From NCBI GenBank assembly GCA_039621445.1, contig CP154954.1:63260046-63324045 (forward strand): 64,000 nt of DNA, given 5' to 3'. Position 1 is the first letter of the stretch. Each line of letters opens with the position of its first letter. The position numbers were made by a program, and so were the translations under genes. This stretch comes from Euglena gracilis. Taxonomy: Eukaryota; Euglenida; Euglenophyceae; Euglenales. A model generated the notes under the pieces. That model was given only the letters and a program-made list of their open reading frames with translations, searched no databases and had not been told where the DNA came from. Shown here piece by piece: positions 1 through 19,369 of the stretch.

Positions 1-85
1 ACATCGTGCAACATCCATCTAGTGTGGTGTTCGACAGGAAGTTGCTTCCTGAACTCAGTGAGTATTTACGCCTGTCAAGGTACGG

Positions 86-1300
86 TTGTCGTTTGCCATT
101 GCTTCCAATTTTGTATTCAGAGCAATATTCGCGCGCAGCCCTTATTGCATTAGGGCAAGAGAGGAGCCACCGCTGGAGACGGCAAAGTCAATGTTGCGCA
201 GCAATGACACACGATGGGCCAGCAAATTCAATGAATGTGAGTATCATTTGGAGCGGTTTGTTTTTCTTCGGTCATTTTATGACGAGATTTGTCCACCGTT
301 GCAACCAAAATATGCCGAGAATGTTTGAAGAGGAATTTGTCAAAATGAAAGAAGCACAAATGACTGCCCTGGTTGAGACCAAAGCTTTTGCCCTCTTGAT
401 TGCTGGCCCCTTGACTGTCTTGACCAACAAGTCGTTGACTTTGTTGACCATAGCCTAAGCAAAAGGGAACATAGAAACAATTCCCCACCTCCACCTCCCT
501 CCTTGGAGTTTCACCTGCATTGCTTAATTCTCAAGGGTGCGAAGGTGGCCGAGAATGAGTCTGTTCCTGTGGTGGCAGCTTTATTGGCTACCTCAAAGCA
601 CACAATTCATGCCCAACCGCAATGGGTTGTCTCAGTCATGAAGCTTATTTACCAGCTGAGTTTGGTTCTCCAGAAGGACTCTGGGGGAGTTTTCGATGTG
701 TTGGGTGAAATCAACAGGCATGTGATCCCGTAGGAGACACACCTCATATCTGTTTTTTCCTAGGATTTAAAACACTGTTGAAGATCAAGCAAGGTTGCTG
801 AACTGGCCTTCGGAGGTGGAGAACAAGATGAAAGCAATTAGTGCGAACGCAGCCACTCAGTGTCAGAAACATTTCAAGAACGCGTGCGAGGAGTGGTGTG
901 AGGCTTGAAGGTCAAAAAGTGCAGATAATCGTTTGGAGGTGGTATTGGGGGTAGTTAGCAGTTAGGGGATTAGAGGAGTAATTGCATTGCATTGTAGTGG
1001 AATACGGTTCCAAGGACCGCCTTTGTCTCATTTGACCCAAGCAGTTTGCAAACCGCTAAAGTTATTCTTTCGTCGTCCATGAAGGAGGCGTTACCCATGG
1101 TGGACATTTCTGAATATGAACACTACCTCTGCCTCCCTGCCCAGTTTCCACCCCTGACCACCACCCAAGGGCGAGTCAATTGGTGGAAGCTACGCATTGC
1201 GGAGTTCCCAAATTTGGCACCCCTTGCCATAGCGTCTTTATTGGCTCCACGATCTTCTTGCCAGGCCGAGCGAACATTTTCGCTGCTTGGCCACCTCGGC
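86..1300 (+). pseudogene. Degraded hAT-family transposase
   Basis: Several plus-strand open segments together resemble the catalytic and C-terminal part of a hAT (Ac-like) DNA transposase. At 86-328 the peptide holds an NDTRWASKF motif, like the conserved D-TRW-S block of hAT enzymes. Segments at 503-733 and about 771-905 are open and helix-rich. At 1046-1300 the peptide reads VNWWKLRIAEFPNLAPLA followed by APRSSCQAERTFS, a close match to the hAT dimerisation domain (WW, FP-L-LA, SS-ERTFS). Stops and frame changes separate the segments and the N-terminal BED finger is absent, so this is a relic cut by the window edge. Short introns could explain some breaks, but no convincing splice pairs were found. 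Family assignment is good; exact limits are approximate. Confidence 0.7.
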
Positions 1301-1937
1301 TATGGTGCTTTGTTTGGGGGATCCCCCTGTCTCAAAAGGAAGCTCATTGGGGATTTTCTAAAGGACCAGCGGGGAGGGGGTCGAGCCTGCTGGCTGGTGA
1401 AAGGTGTTGTGTTGGCTGGAAAAAAGCTTGTGGGTACCCCCACCGCTACATTGGTCAAAAAGTTGGCCACAATTTTTTGGATGTCAATTGGCCGAATTGA
1501 TCAAATGGCCATTTACAATTTTTTTGGGCTTGCCCCTTCCAATGGAAGCATCTTGGCCTTCCCATCCAAATGGATGACTGTTTGAATATGTCTGATGACA
1601 CACTTCAATCTCTGATGTTTGTGTACATCAACCACCACCTTTTCAACATTTCCCCATGAACCAAGGCACCTCGCTGTTGCCATCTTTGATGCTTGCGTGC
1701 TGCACAAATGGCATGAAACAATTGTTCTCACACTAAAAGCATTTCGTGATTTTAGTGTTCATGTGACTCCCCAATGGGCAACTTTGGTCTTCGGTTATAG
1801 GGCACCATTGGATGGCTCTAGGGCGATGCGGGGCCCAAAGGGGTGGGTGACCGAAGGTGCTTGGAGGGGGGGGTCCCCCCCACCCACTCTCACCCTGGCC
1901 CTCCCGGTGGGGGTCCCAGGGGACCCACTCAATTTTC

Positions 1938-2150
1938 GGTAAGCTGGTGGGGCCCTTGCTCTTGGCAGTGGCTGAACAACTTGGCGAGGGGAGGGGCAAA
2001 AAAGATGGTTCGAGTAACTTGGCACCCCCCTTTTAGGCAAAATTCCTTTCCGACGCTGGAAAAAGGGCCCAATTAACCTGGCGCAGGGGCAGGGCCAGAA
2101 GTTGGTTCCAACAATAACTTGGCACCCTGCCAGGTTGAGCCCTCCCCCCA
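1938..2150. repeat. Family F small inverted-end element, copy 1
   Basis: About 210 bp sharing ordered blocks with 19156-19369 and 51461-51627: AAAAAAGATGGTTC, a TAACTTGGCACCCCC block, GACGCTGG, and a CCAGGTT end that is inverted relative to the start. It has no coding capacity. It resembles a MITE. The TIR tips here are worn, and it runs straight into a second C-run block (AAATAATACCCCC) at about 2145-2220. Confidence 0.6.
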
Positions 2151-2407
2151 AAATAATACCCCCTCGATCCTAACTCGGTCCGACTTCGGCGACCGAGTTA
2201 ACACCCCCCCCCCCATCTCGGGTCAATGACCCGGATTTGATCTGAAAATGCACATAACAATCGCAATCTCTGACAACAAATTACGAAAAAAAAATCGATT
2301 TTTCCTGATCATCTGGCTTCCAAAAATGCTAAATTTCATGAGAAAGTACAAAAAATGACCCCAAAGGGGGTTTTGGGGGTTATTTTGGGTCCTACGGGAC
2401 CTCGAAA

Positions 2408-2532
2408 ATTTTGGGGTGCTATTACCCCCCCCCCCAAATAATACCCCCCCCCTCGGGCCGAGATTTCGGGCGGAAAAAAAAAACACCCCGGGGGGTATTA
2501 TTTGGGAGGGAGGTTTATTTGGGGGGTTTATG
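2408..2532. repeat. C/G-run inverted element related to family E
   Basis: The block carries AAATAATACCCCCCCCC on the left and its complement GGGGGGTATTATTTGGG on the right, ending GGGGGGTTTATG. The layout matches family E at 50832 and 52333, with AATAATA in place of AATAACACA. Noncoding, probable MITE. Confidence 0.5.
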
Positions 2533-2644
2533 ACAGACATGTGTATATATAGGTATATATAACCCCACCTCATTTATCCCCCGCGTTACCTTTGGTGGCA
2601 CCTCCCCCCCAGGGGGGGGGTCCAACAAGAGTGGGGCTGCCTTT

Positions 2645-2692
2645 TATCTGTATATGTATATATATGTATACATATATATGTATATATATGTG
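2645..2692. repeat. AT-rich (TATATG) simple repeat
   Basis: A degenerate run of TATATGTATATA units, with no sign of coding. It lies upstream of the first carrier exon found. Confidence 0.8.
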
Positions 2693-3031
2693 GGTTACAT
2701 ATGGGTCATGTATGTAATTTACACTCAGGAAAATTACAGCCTACATATGGGGTTGGCTAGGCATGAACACAGTCCACAGCCGAAGTTATAGTTGTTGCAA
2801 AATCTAAAAAAAAGAACACCTGCGTGACCCCTCCCACCCATAGGGTTGAGAGTGAGTGGGTGGGTTGGGCCAGTGCAGCCCCGGGGGTGCGCTCTGGGTC
2901 TGTCTGGCCCGGCTGAAGGCTGGGCCGGAAAGGGGGTTCGGCCGATTTTGGGTGTTTTGGGTGTGGGGGGGTGCACCCCGGGGGGGGGGGGTGAAAACCC
3001 AATGGGGCCGGCGCCGCTGTCCCGGCCTCAG

Positions 3032-9919
<6,888 letters not shown>

Positions 9920-10200
9920 TGCAGGCGTCCCATTCCCCTTGGCCACACCATTGGTGGATGCCAAGGTGGATGGTCGACGCCCCTGCAAGGAATGGGCACA
10001 CAAGCAGCTTGGGATGTCAAAACCACCGCCTCCCATCTCAAGTGCAAGAAAAGGTGGTGTCGTCGTCTATTGTGGGGAATTCATTGACAGGAGCATTTGG
10101 CATTCATAAAGTTGGTTCAGACAAAATTGGGCGGTAATGCAAAGCCCAAAGTGTTTTCAGTCTGTTTTAAGAAAACCACCCAAAGTTTTGCGCAATTTCA

Positions 10201-10340
10201 CCCCCCCCCCCCTTGTCGTACGACCTCCCCACTATAACGACCCCCCCCCCCTGTCGCAGGTTGCAGGTTAGGGGGGTCTAACGACCAGCCCCCCGGTTGC
10301 AATTTGCAGGTACCCGGTCGTACGACAAGGGGGGGGGAGG
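10201..10340. repeat. Family H element, copy 1
   Basis: A 140-bp noncoding unit with near-perfect terminal inverted repeats of about 25 bases: a C run, then CTTGTCGTACGACC on the left, and GGTCGTACGACAAG, then a G run, on the right. It contains further C-run and CGACC words. Probable MITE; relatives lie at 30426 and 30808. Confidence 0.7.
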
Positions 10341-10343
10341 CAA

Positions 10344-11628
10344 GGAATGGTGTTTTTTCATAAGGCTTAGGCAGCCGATCTCACATTAAGCTTTCTGGTG
10401 TTCCTTTGTGCAACTGCTCAAAGGAACACCATTTTTATTTTGGTGCATTAGGGTCTTGGCTGCTGGTTGCACACCAGCCCTCTGTGTGTGTGTCTCACTG
10501 TTTTCCAAACCCTGCCGAGTTTTGATTCCCCTGGTTTGACCCGAGAAGTCAGAAAATCCCCAATTACGCAAAAGCCCAAGTCCTGTCCACCACATTTCCT
10601 GTGGCGTTTTTTTTTAGCAATCGATTTTGTGGCAGTGCCAGGTGGTGTGGAGCCAGGACCCTGGTGAGGTCTCTTTGAAGTCGGTTGCGTGTTCTCCGCA
10701 TCAACCCCCTTTTGAGACTACCCACACAGCAGGAAAGGCAATGCTTCTTCATGCATGCGCACAGGAACCGTTTGCGCTACTGTGCAAAGGAACCATTTCA
10801 AGACCAACCAACGGCGTGTTTGGATTTGGAAAACTGCTTTTTTTATGAGATTGTGGTGCTATTTGTTTGTATTCCTGTGGTGCTCGTCCCCCTGGTGCTA
10901 TTTTGAGTGGTTTTTGTGCAAAATTGCCCATTTGTTCCATCTTTACATTCCAAATAATTATGTTCATACCTTTTCTTTTGAAGCTTTAACAGTGGGGACT
11001 TTTGAGAGTTAAGAGGAGGATGCAAATATTGGCGTCCACAAAGCCGAGGTGTTTGTGAGGCTCCCTGAACACAGAAATTTAAGTAGTGCAAAGAGCGTTT
11101 TCAAACCGGGCAAAAAAAACAAAACCATTTGCGCTATTGAAGGAACCGTCCATTCCCGCTGTTATGCACGTGGTCACAGTGCGCGATTGCGCAAGTGGTT
11201 GGTTTTCACAGGGACCAACAATTTTTTCTAAGGTCAAATTGCAGATTTGACTACAATTTGACGTACGCACATGCAGGGCTCAGTCTCACCTGCCCCAAAT
11301 TTGTCCAGCAAAATCCTTAGTTCGAGGCAGCCGTTGTTTGGTTCCTCAACACACAAGGTGTACATACCCCGTATGCTGTGGTGGTGCCTGCTCTGGGACA
11401 CGCTAACGTTCAAAGTCTTTGCATCTCCCTCTGCGGTCCTAGGATACCAGACCACATCCCGCTGATTATACCACATTCTGAAAACAATTTAATTATATGT
11501 ACATATGTATAACTGTTACATTATGTATAATTATTCATTTTTATTGATTTATAGTAAAAATTTAAATTCATATAAATGATTTGTCATATATGACATATAA
11601 TACACCATATACTGACAATAATATGAGT
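10344..11628. other. No gene recognised
   Basis: Mixed unique-looking sequence with short open frames lacking codon bias. It contains scattered TTGCGC words (10765, 11127, 11185), like those in the foldbacks at 38-40 kb, and an AT-rich tract at 11480-11640. Confidence 0.5.
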
Positions 11629-11800
11629 AGCCATTTTGGCTACTTTTTGGGCATTCTTTTGGCCGCTTTTTTGCCATTTCTGGCCACTTTTTTGAATTTT
11701 GATGATTTGGCTGCTTCTGGCTGCTTTTTGTTGCCTTTTTTTTGCTTTCAGCCACTGTTTTGCCATTTGGCCATTTTTGGTCAGACATTTGTCCAGGCTC
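11629..11800. repeat. Degenerate GGCCATTTTTGG tract
   Basis: About 170 bases of TTTTGGCNRCTTTT-type units. The same low-complexity wording occurs inside family I (16080-16320, 32775-32970) and at 47520-47660. Confidence 0.6.
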
Positions 11801-11989
11801 CTTTTCACCAACTCTCAGGGGTGTCCTGTGCATGGATGCCTGCCCATAGCAGGCCCCCCCCCCCCCCCAGCTGAGCATGGAAACAGTGTTGGTGCCCTCC
11901 CTTTCTTTTTAAGGAAGTGTGCCCCCCCCCCCCCCTGAGGAGGCGATATAGGCAGGGGACGGCGCTTTCGACCTCCCAGGAGGTCGGGT

Positions 11990-12720
11990 TTTGCGTGGGT
12001 AGTGCTACCCCCCCCCCCCGGCGCCGAAGGAGAGGGCCAAACAAGGCCATTTTCAAGGGAAATTTGGTTTTGTTGGCAGGCATCGTGGTCCAAAACCAAC
12101 CACCCCAGGGGGGTTCCTGCTATGGGTACAGGGGATATCTCAACCGGACCCATCCCGGGGGGGGGGGTCGAACCAGCCATCAGCTCAAATCCAGCCAGCA
12201 GCCCAAATCTGGCTGCCCCCCCGGGGGGGGGGGTCAAGTGAAATAAAGTTGGTCCAGCCCGGCCAGAGGCCGGGCCAGCCAGCCACAGGCTGGCAGCCAG
12301 GGCCAGCAGAGTCATAAGTAGGCTGTACCTCCAGTCCGGGCCTTGAGTCCATCGTCGAGGGGGAAAGTCATCGACCAGCCAGCACAGTCCCCTCAGCCCC
12401 GGCTGCCCCCCGGGGGGGGGGGAGGTCCAGCCAGCAGCCTTTTTTCCAGCCGGAGGCTGGACCCCCCCGATCCAGCCCTGGGCCACCAAGGCACCCCCGT
12501 GGTGAAAAGAATCCCGGCAAGCGGTTTTAGCTCTCATCGCCACGTGACAGATGGTTGTTTGGTGGCACATCAAAATTGCCCAAAGTCTCATCCCAGCCAG
12601 ATCCTCCACCAGCCCCCCCGTCCCGGGGGGGGGGGGGATCCAGCAGCCTTTTTTTCCAGCCGGAGGCGACCCCCCCGGATCCTTGAGAAATCCCGGTAAG
12701 CACCCCCCCGGCCGGGGTGG
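11990..12720. repeat. G/C-rich nested repeats including a minus-oriented family A copy
   Basis: 12149-12310 is a family A copy in reverse (GTGAAATAAAGT, CCGGCCAGAGGCCGGGCC, CAGCCAGCAGC). Around it are CCAGCCGGAGGCTGGACCCC blocks (about 12425-12480 and 12640-12690) and a GGCCATTTTCAAGGGAAA block at 12043 next to a GGCGCCGAAGG half-palindrome. No gene. Confidence 0.55.
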
Positions 12721-12749
12721 TGAAAGAATTTGATTTGGTTTTTTGCCAC

Positions 12750-14950
12750 TGTATTTTTTTTTTTTTTTGCCATTAGAATTGTTTGTTTGTTATCCTGTTT
12801 TTGTTTTGTAATGGTTAAATATTGATGAAAAAAAATGTTCATTTATGGGTTATCTCCGTGAAAAAAAGTCTTTTTTTGAAACATAATTTTCGTTATTTTG
12901 GGGCGAAATCATCATCGCTTTCTTTCACAGAATATCAATAACGGTTTACAGCCCCCCAAATCACCACAATACCAATGGGGTGGCTTATTCTCAACAAGAG
13001 GGGCAGGGCGGAACCATGGTTTTTCCACAGCTGGGCCGGCGGCACTCCCAAGCTGCCCCCATTGTTACGGGATGGTTCTCCTGCTGCCTCCTCCCTGGTG
13101 CCTGCTCATGCGTGTCTGCCCCAATTGTGAAACGAGCCTGCAGGCTTCGTATTCCGCCTCGCGATGGGCAGTGCTGCGGATCCACCCAAATGGTGCCACC
13201 TGCTTTTCATGAGTTCAAGACGCAACATGTCGTTGGCATGCCCCATGTGTGAGTGGCACATTTCCAGGACATGACCTGGCGCTTCGTATTGAAGTGGAAT
13301 GCTTTTGCAAGGTGTTCCTTTGACCCCCCCTGTGTCTCCGACACATTCTTCTGCGGTCTATTTCGCATTTAAGGTTTTTTGGGTTTCTATGCACAATCAC
13401 GCAAACCCAAATACGTTTTTTCTCGCTTCATTTCTCATCGCAAAAAGTGAGCTTCACCCTCCTTTCTGTATTTTCGGCTGGGCCATTGCTGGCTGGTTTT
13501 TACCCCGGGGAGATTTTCAAACCCCCTTTTTCAGCTGGTGGCACTTTTTCAGTGATCGACACAGGCGATGCTTTGCAGCCTGAATATCACAAAAAAAAAC
13601 GTGAAGAACATTAAAAAGGGGCTGATTGGCAGTTCCTGGGACCACCTTTTTCCTTGGCGCTGGCAGCCTCAGAGTGTGCCCAAAACCTTGTGAAAAACAT
13701 CCCCCCCATTTTTGATTTTCAAAACACCCAGTGAACTAGATTTCTGAAAGAACCTCTTTTGCTTTCTCATGCACGGACTCTCGGCCCAGGAGATGTCAAC
13801 GTGAAAAAATCCGGTTTGGGAGGTTGGGGGGTGCAGCAGAGGATTGAGAATAGTGGGTGTTTTCGGAGTGTCAGCGTGACCGAGTGGTGAGTGCACCGGT
13901 TTCAGGGCTGACAACCGGACAGTGGGGAAGGGCTCTGAGAACCATGGTTGGAAGACAAGACATGCAACAGGGACCTTTTTAGAGGGAAGATTTTGCTTTG
14001 CTTTTCTAATGAAAAATAAGGGGTGGATGGATATTGTTCTCTCAGGCTGTGAGACTTCGAAATATCACTCCTGTTTAACGGCTGGAAGGAAGATGTGTAA
14101 CAGGATTTAAATGCCTGTCAGGGGAACGTGGTGATTGGCACCTGATCAGGAGTGTACCTCTGAGAGACAAAATACCGCTTCAGTGAAAGGTGTTGGTGAG
14201 AAGAAATGAACTGAATCACTCACGCAATTGCGCAAACAAAAGCAAAAAGTTATTTGTGTTGTGCAAAAACAAGCCAAAATTTCATCCATTTGCGCAATTG
14301 CACAAGATAGATTCAAAGTTAATTACATTCTGCATTTTCCATGGTCCATGGGATGCCACAAAAGTCTTAATTTTAAACACTCCACACCTCAGTTCAAGCA
14401 AGGGTGCCTGTTTTCTTTATTTTTTTTTATTGCTCACCGTGTTTGCCTGAAAGTCCGTCCCCACCCTAGTCTCCTGCAGCAGATCCTGCCGACAGACAGA
14501 CAGACCAACAGACATGGGGGGGGGTGTCGAACCAGCCAGAGCCTTTTTTTCGCAACCAGCAGCTCCCAGTTGACCCCCTGGCCCCCTCTGCTTACAACCA
14601 GGCCATTGCTTAAGAGTGTAAGAGAACAGTGTGGGGGGGGGGGGGGGCTGCAGCTGGTCCAAATTCAGCTGGTGGAAATCCCAGTGGACCCCTGGGGGGG
14701 GGGGCGGTCCGCTAGCTAGTGGGATTTTTTTTCTGCGACTGGCAAAGCGCCTTTCTGGGCCCAAAACTTGCCAAAAATGCTCATTTTGTCCATTTTTTTT
14801 GTTGGAACAGATTTGGCCAAAAAAATACATTTAAAACCAAAAAAATTCCCTCGTTTCCACCTCGGTCCAAGCACAGTCTTCTGGTGTAGCGCCGAAGGAT
14901 TTCTTTTTCGGTTGAAGGGATTTCTTTTTCTAGCGCCGGAGGACTTCTTT
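12750..14950. other. No gene recognised
   Basis: A 105-codon plus ORF (12898-13212) contains two CPxC pairs (CPHC, CPNC), but without codon bias or splice support. The rest is AT-rich, with G-run patches at 14515-14525 and 14632-14702 and TTGCGCAATTGCGCAA-like words at about 14220 and 14295. Confidence 0.4.
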
Positions 14951-14957
14951 TTCAGTT

Positions 14958-15190
14958 GAGGGTTCGATATGAGGAGGGCGTACATGGTTTAGGTGGGGGG
15001 TGTCCCCCCCCATCCCCACCCCCTCCTGGCCCTCAGGGGGGGGGGGTCCGGACCACCCTCCCCCCCCCCCTCCACCTGCCAGGGGGGTCCGGACCGACCC
15101 GGGGGGGGGGGTACCCGGGACCCCCCCAAAAAAGGTCATTTTTTTCCTCCAGCGCTTTGCGCCGGAGTTTTTGGTAATTTTCTGCCATTG
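14958..15190 (+). repeat. Family B element, copy 1
   Basis: Begins GGGTTCGATATGAGGAGGGC, followed by G/C-run mirror blocks (GTCCGGACC, CACCTGCCAGGGGGGTCCGG) and the hairpin GGCGCTTTGCGCC. Matches 23056-23397 and 29646-30012. A second hairpin with a stem of CCCGGCGC follows at about 15254. A reversed fragment with AACCTAAACAGTGGCGCGG lies at 15612-15705. Confidence 0.6.
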
Positions 15191-15924
15191 ACCTGATGAA
15201 AAAACACTATGTGCTGCTTGCGCTTTGATTTCGCTGGATGTCAAATTTTTGGCCCGGCGCTTTGCGCCGGGCCGAAAATCGGCCACCTGTTCATAAACGT
15301 AACTATGTCGCGGTGGCCAGTCGACTGACCAGCGGGGCACAAAATTTTTGGCAGGTGTCAAATTTTTGATGAACGGTCCCAGCCCATTTGGGTTCTGTTT
15401 TTTGCGAGGGTTCAGCCTGGGGGCCCCCACACATTGGAGCGGGGTGTTCTGGCCAGTCGATCACTTGTCGGTCGACTAAGCTCAGCCTGGCTGGACTGAC
15501 GATGCTGTAATCCACTGCTTTAAAACCCTGGGGGGGTCCACTGGCTAGCCATTTTGCTAGACACTGGGAAAAAGCCACAAAATTGACCCCCTTTCCCAGG
15601 GGGGCCAGTCTGGGGCAGGGTTCAATATAAGGACAGGTGGGGGGGGTGGTCCGGACCCCCCCCCCCTGCGGGCCAGGCCAACCTAAACAGTGGCGCGGTC
15701 CGGGTGTAACAAAAAAACACATGCAAGGGATTATTTTATTTTGTAGCCCTCCAAACAGTTGCAGACAAAAGGAATTGAAGATTCGTCGACCGACCACCTA
15801 GTCAGCCGACTGGCATTTTCCCCCCATTCAGCCAGCTGCTTTCCCACCGTGTTTGAAAAATCCCCCCGGTTGAGTGGTGTTTGTTTCTATTTGGGGTCAC
15901 CTCATTTCTGAGTCATCATATGTG

Positions 15925-16560
15925 ATGTCATGGGTGGTGCTTCCGCATCGCGTGCACCGCGTGGCGCACCGCGCGAGAAGAATCATATCCGGATGTTCAA
16001 TTTTCACCAATTTCCACCAGCACCCCATCTGTAGTGGACTTCCATTCTTTTTTTTATCTGGTTTCCTCCTAATCAGCAACTTTTGGCCTTTTTTTGGCCA
16101 TTTTTTTTGGCCATTTTGGACCACTTTTGGCAACATTTGGCCAGTTTGGGATGCATTTGGCAACTTTGATCACTTTTTGGCCATTTGAATGCATTTTTGC
16201 TTCATTAACACCAATTTTTGGTTGTTTCTGGCCAATTTTGCACATTTGTGGCCATTTTAGGTCACTTCTCACTGCATTTAGCCACTTTTTGCCCCTTTTG
16301 GCCATTTTTTGGCCACTTGCACAGATTCGGTGACCATTGGTACAGATTTGGTGAGATCTGGTGGCAAACCAGGTGATTTGGGCCAAAAACACCTAAAAAC
16401 CACCAAATTCATTCAAAATGTTTTTTTTGCAATTTTGTAATCGATGGGCGCTTTTGCGGGTGTTTTTCTCTCATTCAGTCATTTGGGTTGTACCTGATTC
16501 TTATCACGCGGTGCCACGCGGTGCCACACGAGGTGCACGCGGTGCGGAAGCATCCCCATG
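15925..16560. repeat. Family I element, copy 1, with GCGGTGCCAC flanking arrays
   Basis: The core (about 15975-16420) is shared with 32660-33090: GAGAAGAATCATRTCCG, TTTCCACCAG, CCCCATCTGTAGT, a GGCCATTTTTGG tract, CAGATTCGGTGACCATTGG. Its ends are inverted: GGTGCTTCCGCATCGCGTGC on the left, its complement with GCGGTGCCACGCGGTGCC on the right. Noncoding. Confidence 0.65.
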
Positions 16561-16924
16561 GTGTTGCTTTTTTCTCAAAGTAAAAGACAAAACAGGCCTC
16601 CTCTGGCCGCTCAGAGGCCTGAAAGATTGTGTGTGCATAAAAAATACTGCTTAGCGTGTTCAACGCATAGTCAAGAGATTTTGCTTTGCTGACTGCCGCC
16701 CCTCCCGGTTAAAGTTGAAGCTGTTAAATGGAATTCAGCTGGAATCGAAATTGTGCGCTTTCACTGCCCACACTGGTATTTTGCTGTTGCACCACTAACT
16801 CCAATGCCATATTTGAAGCCACCGACTTATTGTGGATTTTTGATGCTTTTGGATGTTGACCCCTGACCGCATGTCCGATTCCTAGATCGCCATCGAAGGG
16901 CACAGAACTGCACACTCTTTTCCT

Positions 16925-17134
16925 GTGGCTTTTCTTCAAAGGTTTGCATTTTTGATGACAAACGGTGCCCAAATCGAAGGAGTCATCTTTCTTTGTTGTT
17001 GTATTTTGTTGCGTGCCCCTGTGACCCGGAGCCCCAAGTGGAAGCAGTGGGCCAAGTGGCTCATCTTTGCTCACCCAACCCCACTGGCCATCCCCTCCGC
17101 TTCGCAACCGGACGTGCCATTGGCTGAGTAAACC
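16925..17134 (+). other. Possible coding segment, strand uncertain
   Basis: The plus frame ending TRSPKWKQWAKWLIFAHPTP, then SASQPDVPLAE-stop, has G/C-rich third positions over its last 35 codons. A 127-codon minus frame overlaps (16724-17107). Splice signals do not settle it. Family unknown. Confidence 0.25.
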
Positions 17135-17139
17135 TTGGT

Positions 17140-18430
17140 TTCTCTAACTGATCTGTGCCCCAGATACGCCATTTTTCTTTTTGATGCGTGAGTTGTTGCG
17201 GCCTGGCGATATGGGAAGGCTAAGGTCATTTTCAAAACCCATCATAATTTTTTGAAAAACCAGCCAGCCACTGGTTTATCTCCTCGCAAGGTTAGGCTAT
17301 TTGAGAAGGGCAAAACAGAGTATTATTTTCCTTCACCTGTGGCAAAACCCCTAAATACCACCCAAAACCTCACTCACCCGCTGGCCCCACCTCTGGGTAT
17401 GATGAAAAAGATGTCGGGGGTTCTATGGATTTGATCTTATTGCATTTTGTTTTGTTTGGGCCACGGCTGATTGAGCATCTGAGCAAGATTTGGGAAGCAA
17501 GAGTGGGGAATAAAATAAGTGATAATAAAACTAGTTAAACAAAGGAGTAAAATCCCCTGAGAATTCATTATTCCAGCAGCTGGTTAAGGATGGGGGATAC
17601 AATTTAAATGACGCAAGTGAAATTTGAATTCAAGGCACAGACAACAACTCCAAGGTTACCAGCAGGTTCTCACAAGAAAGATTTGGGTCTCGGAGCTTTT
17701 TGCCATCGCGCGGTGGCAACACCGGCAGGCGCCATTCCCCTCCGCACCCCCTGTTCTGCTGATGCACCAAACTGACTGCTTCCCCGCCTATGTACTGCCC
17801 AAGTTGTTTTTTTTCCTCCACACGGCCCAAATCAGCCATATTTGTGGCCTGCTGAGTGGGGAAAAAATGCATTGACTCCCATCAACAAACGATGGTTTGG
17901 ATTGCACAAATTTCTTCTGCTTGAGATTGTGTGCCGCCGAACAGGCTGCTGGGCTAACCAGATGATTTGGCTGATGGGGATGGCAGCAGACCTCTTTTTA
18001 CCTCAGACCCCCTCGGGGGGGGGGTTGGGGGTGGGGGGGGACCTGTCTGGGGGTCCCGGATCAGAGGCTCGGGTATGGGTTTTGGTGCGAAGCGCCGAAA
18101 TTTTTTTGGGAAATGCTCTCACACGGCCTGATTTAGGGGGTGGTCCCGGCCTATCCCCCGGAGCGCTTGGCCCCCTTCCTCCTTACATGCAATCTTGGCC
18201 CCCCTAAAGTTGGCCTTTGGCACCTGGCCACCAAAATTCTTAACATACAAATTTGCCCCCCCCCCCCCAAGGTTTGCCCCCCGGCCTTACCTTTAGTCAT
18301 GGTTCGGGCCAAGCGCCCGGGGGGGAGGTAGTTATCTTATGAAATTATGAAATATTTCTTAAAGAAACAAGGGCCGCCTGAACTGATATCCAGCTGATGT
18401 CAGTTGCCAATTCACCTGTGTCAGCGACGC
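17140..18430. other. No gene recognised
   Basis: Short frames only. G/C-run patches at 18010-18060 and 18255-18325 look like decayed repeat ends. Confidence 0.4.
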
Positions 18431-18475
18431 AGGGTGGCCCAAGCCCCTCCCCCCCCCCCCCCGGGGTGAGCAGGT

Positions 18476-18736
18476 GCCAGGGATGTATGGGAAGTTCTTC
18501 AGCATTGTGATAGGTGGAAGAGGGGACCGGATGGGTCTTCACACCCCCCTAATTGTTGGGAGGGAGGGGTCCGGAACCCCTCCTTGGCCGGTTCACAGCG
18601 GAAAAACACAACCCAATTTAACCCAACCCAACACAGCACACCACAGCACAACACAACTCAACACAACACAATGCAGCACAATGCAGCACAATCCAACTCA
18701 GTCCCCCCCCCTCAGGGCTTTCCATATATCCCTGGT
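18476..18736. repeat. Family L inverted-end element, copy 2
   Basis: The left tip CCAGGGATGTATGGGAAG is mirrored by CTTTCCATATATCCCTGG at 18718-18735. The interior contains a degenerate CACAACACA array (18601-18705). Noncoding. Confidence 0.5.
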
Positions 18737-18832
18737 GAGTGCCGAACTCTCCCCGGGTCCGGGAAACGCTTTTGTCTCAGAAAAGGGAGGTGGTGCAAAT
18801 CCAAACTAGTGCAAAGCTCCCAGGCACCTTGA

Positions 18833-18888
18833 GCATCAGCCGACAACAGAGCAACATCAACAACAACACCACCACCAACACCAACACC

Positions 18889-18953
<65 letters not shown>

Positions 18954-19156
18954 CCACATAAAAATAGCAACAACAACAACAACGCGTTTTGACAGAGAAC
19001 TCAAGCCCCGGGGGTATGTAGGGGGTAAGTATGGGGGTATGAGTGACCTTCGAAAAATATGGCTTCTTCCATCCGAAATTGCCAGACATCTGCTCGGTTG
19101 TTGTTGTTGTTGTTGTCATTGTTGTTGTTGTTGTTGATGATGATGATGATGATGTT
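18833..19156. repeat. (AAC)n and (GTT)n/(GAT)n arrays around a short spacer
   Basis: About 150 bases of AAC-type units (18840-18985), then (GTT)n with one CAT break and (GAT)n (19097-19155). The two trinucleotide runs are complementary in composition and could fold back. Confidence 0.85.
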
Positions 19157-19369
19157 AAACCCGCCCCCCCCCCCCAAATAACCTGGTGGGGTCCTTGCGG
19201 CGGGGGGAGGAGCAAAAAAGATGGTTCCAGTAACTTGGCACCCCCCTTTTCAGGCAAAATTCCTTTACGACGCTGAGAAAAGGGCCCAAATAACCTGGCG
19301 GGGGGGGGGCAGGGCCAAAGTTGGTTGCAATAACCTGGCACCCCGCCAGGTTATTTGGGGGAGGGTTTA
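19156..19369. repeat. Family F element, copy 2 (best preserved)
   Basis: Begins TAAACCCG, a C run, AAATAACCTGG. Ends CCAGGTTATTTGGGGGAGGG, then TTTA. Internal blocks AAAAAAGATGGTTCCAGTAA, GGCAAAATTCCTTTACGACG and AAAGGGCCCAAATAACCTGG are shared with copies 1 and 3. The tips are mirror images and flanked by TA/TA, compatible with a TA-target MITE. Confidence 0.7.

Noticed and set aside
12898-13252. Two CPxC pairs suggesting a zinc ribbon
   Set aside because: Only two pairs, two competing frames, no splice signals and no bias. Left as unassigned.
13868-13960. tRNA-like stretch (GACCGAGTGGTGAGTGCACC)
   Set aside because: A D-arm-like GAGTGGT is present, but no proper anticodon stem-loop, no GGTTCGA box and no acceptor stem could be drawn.
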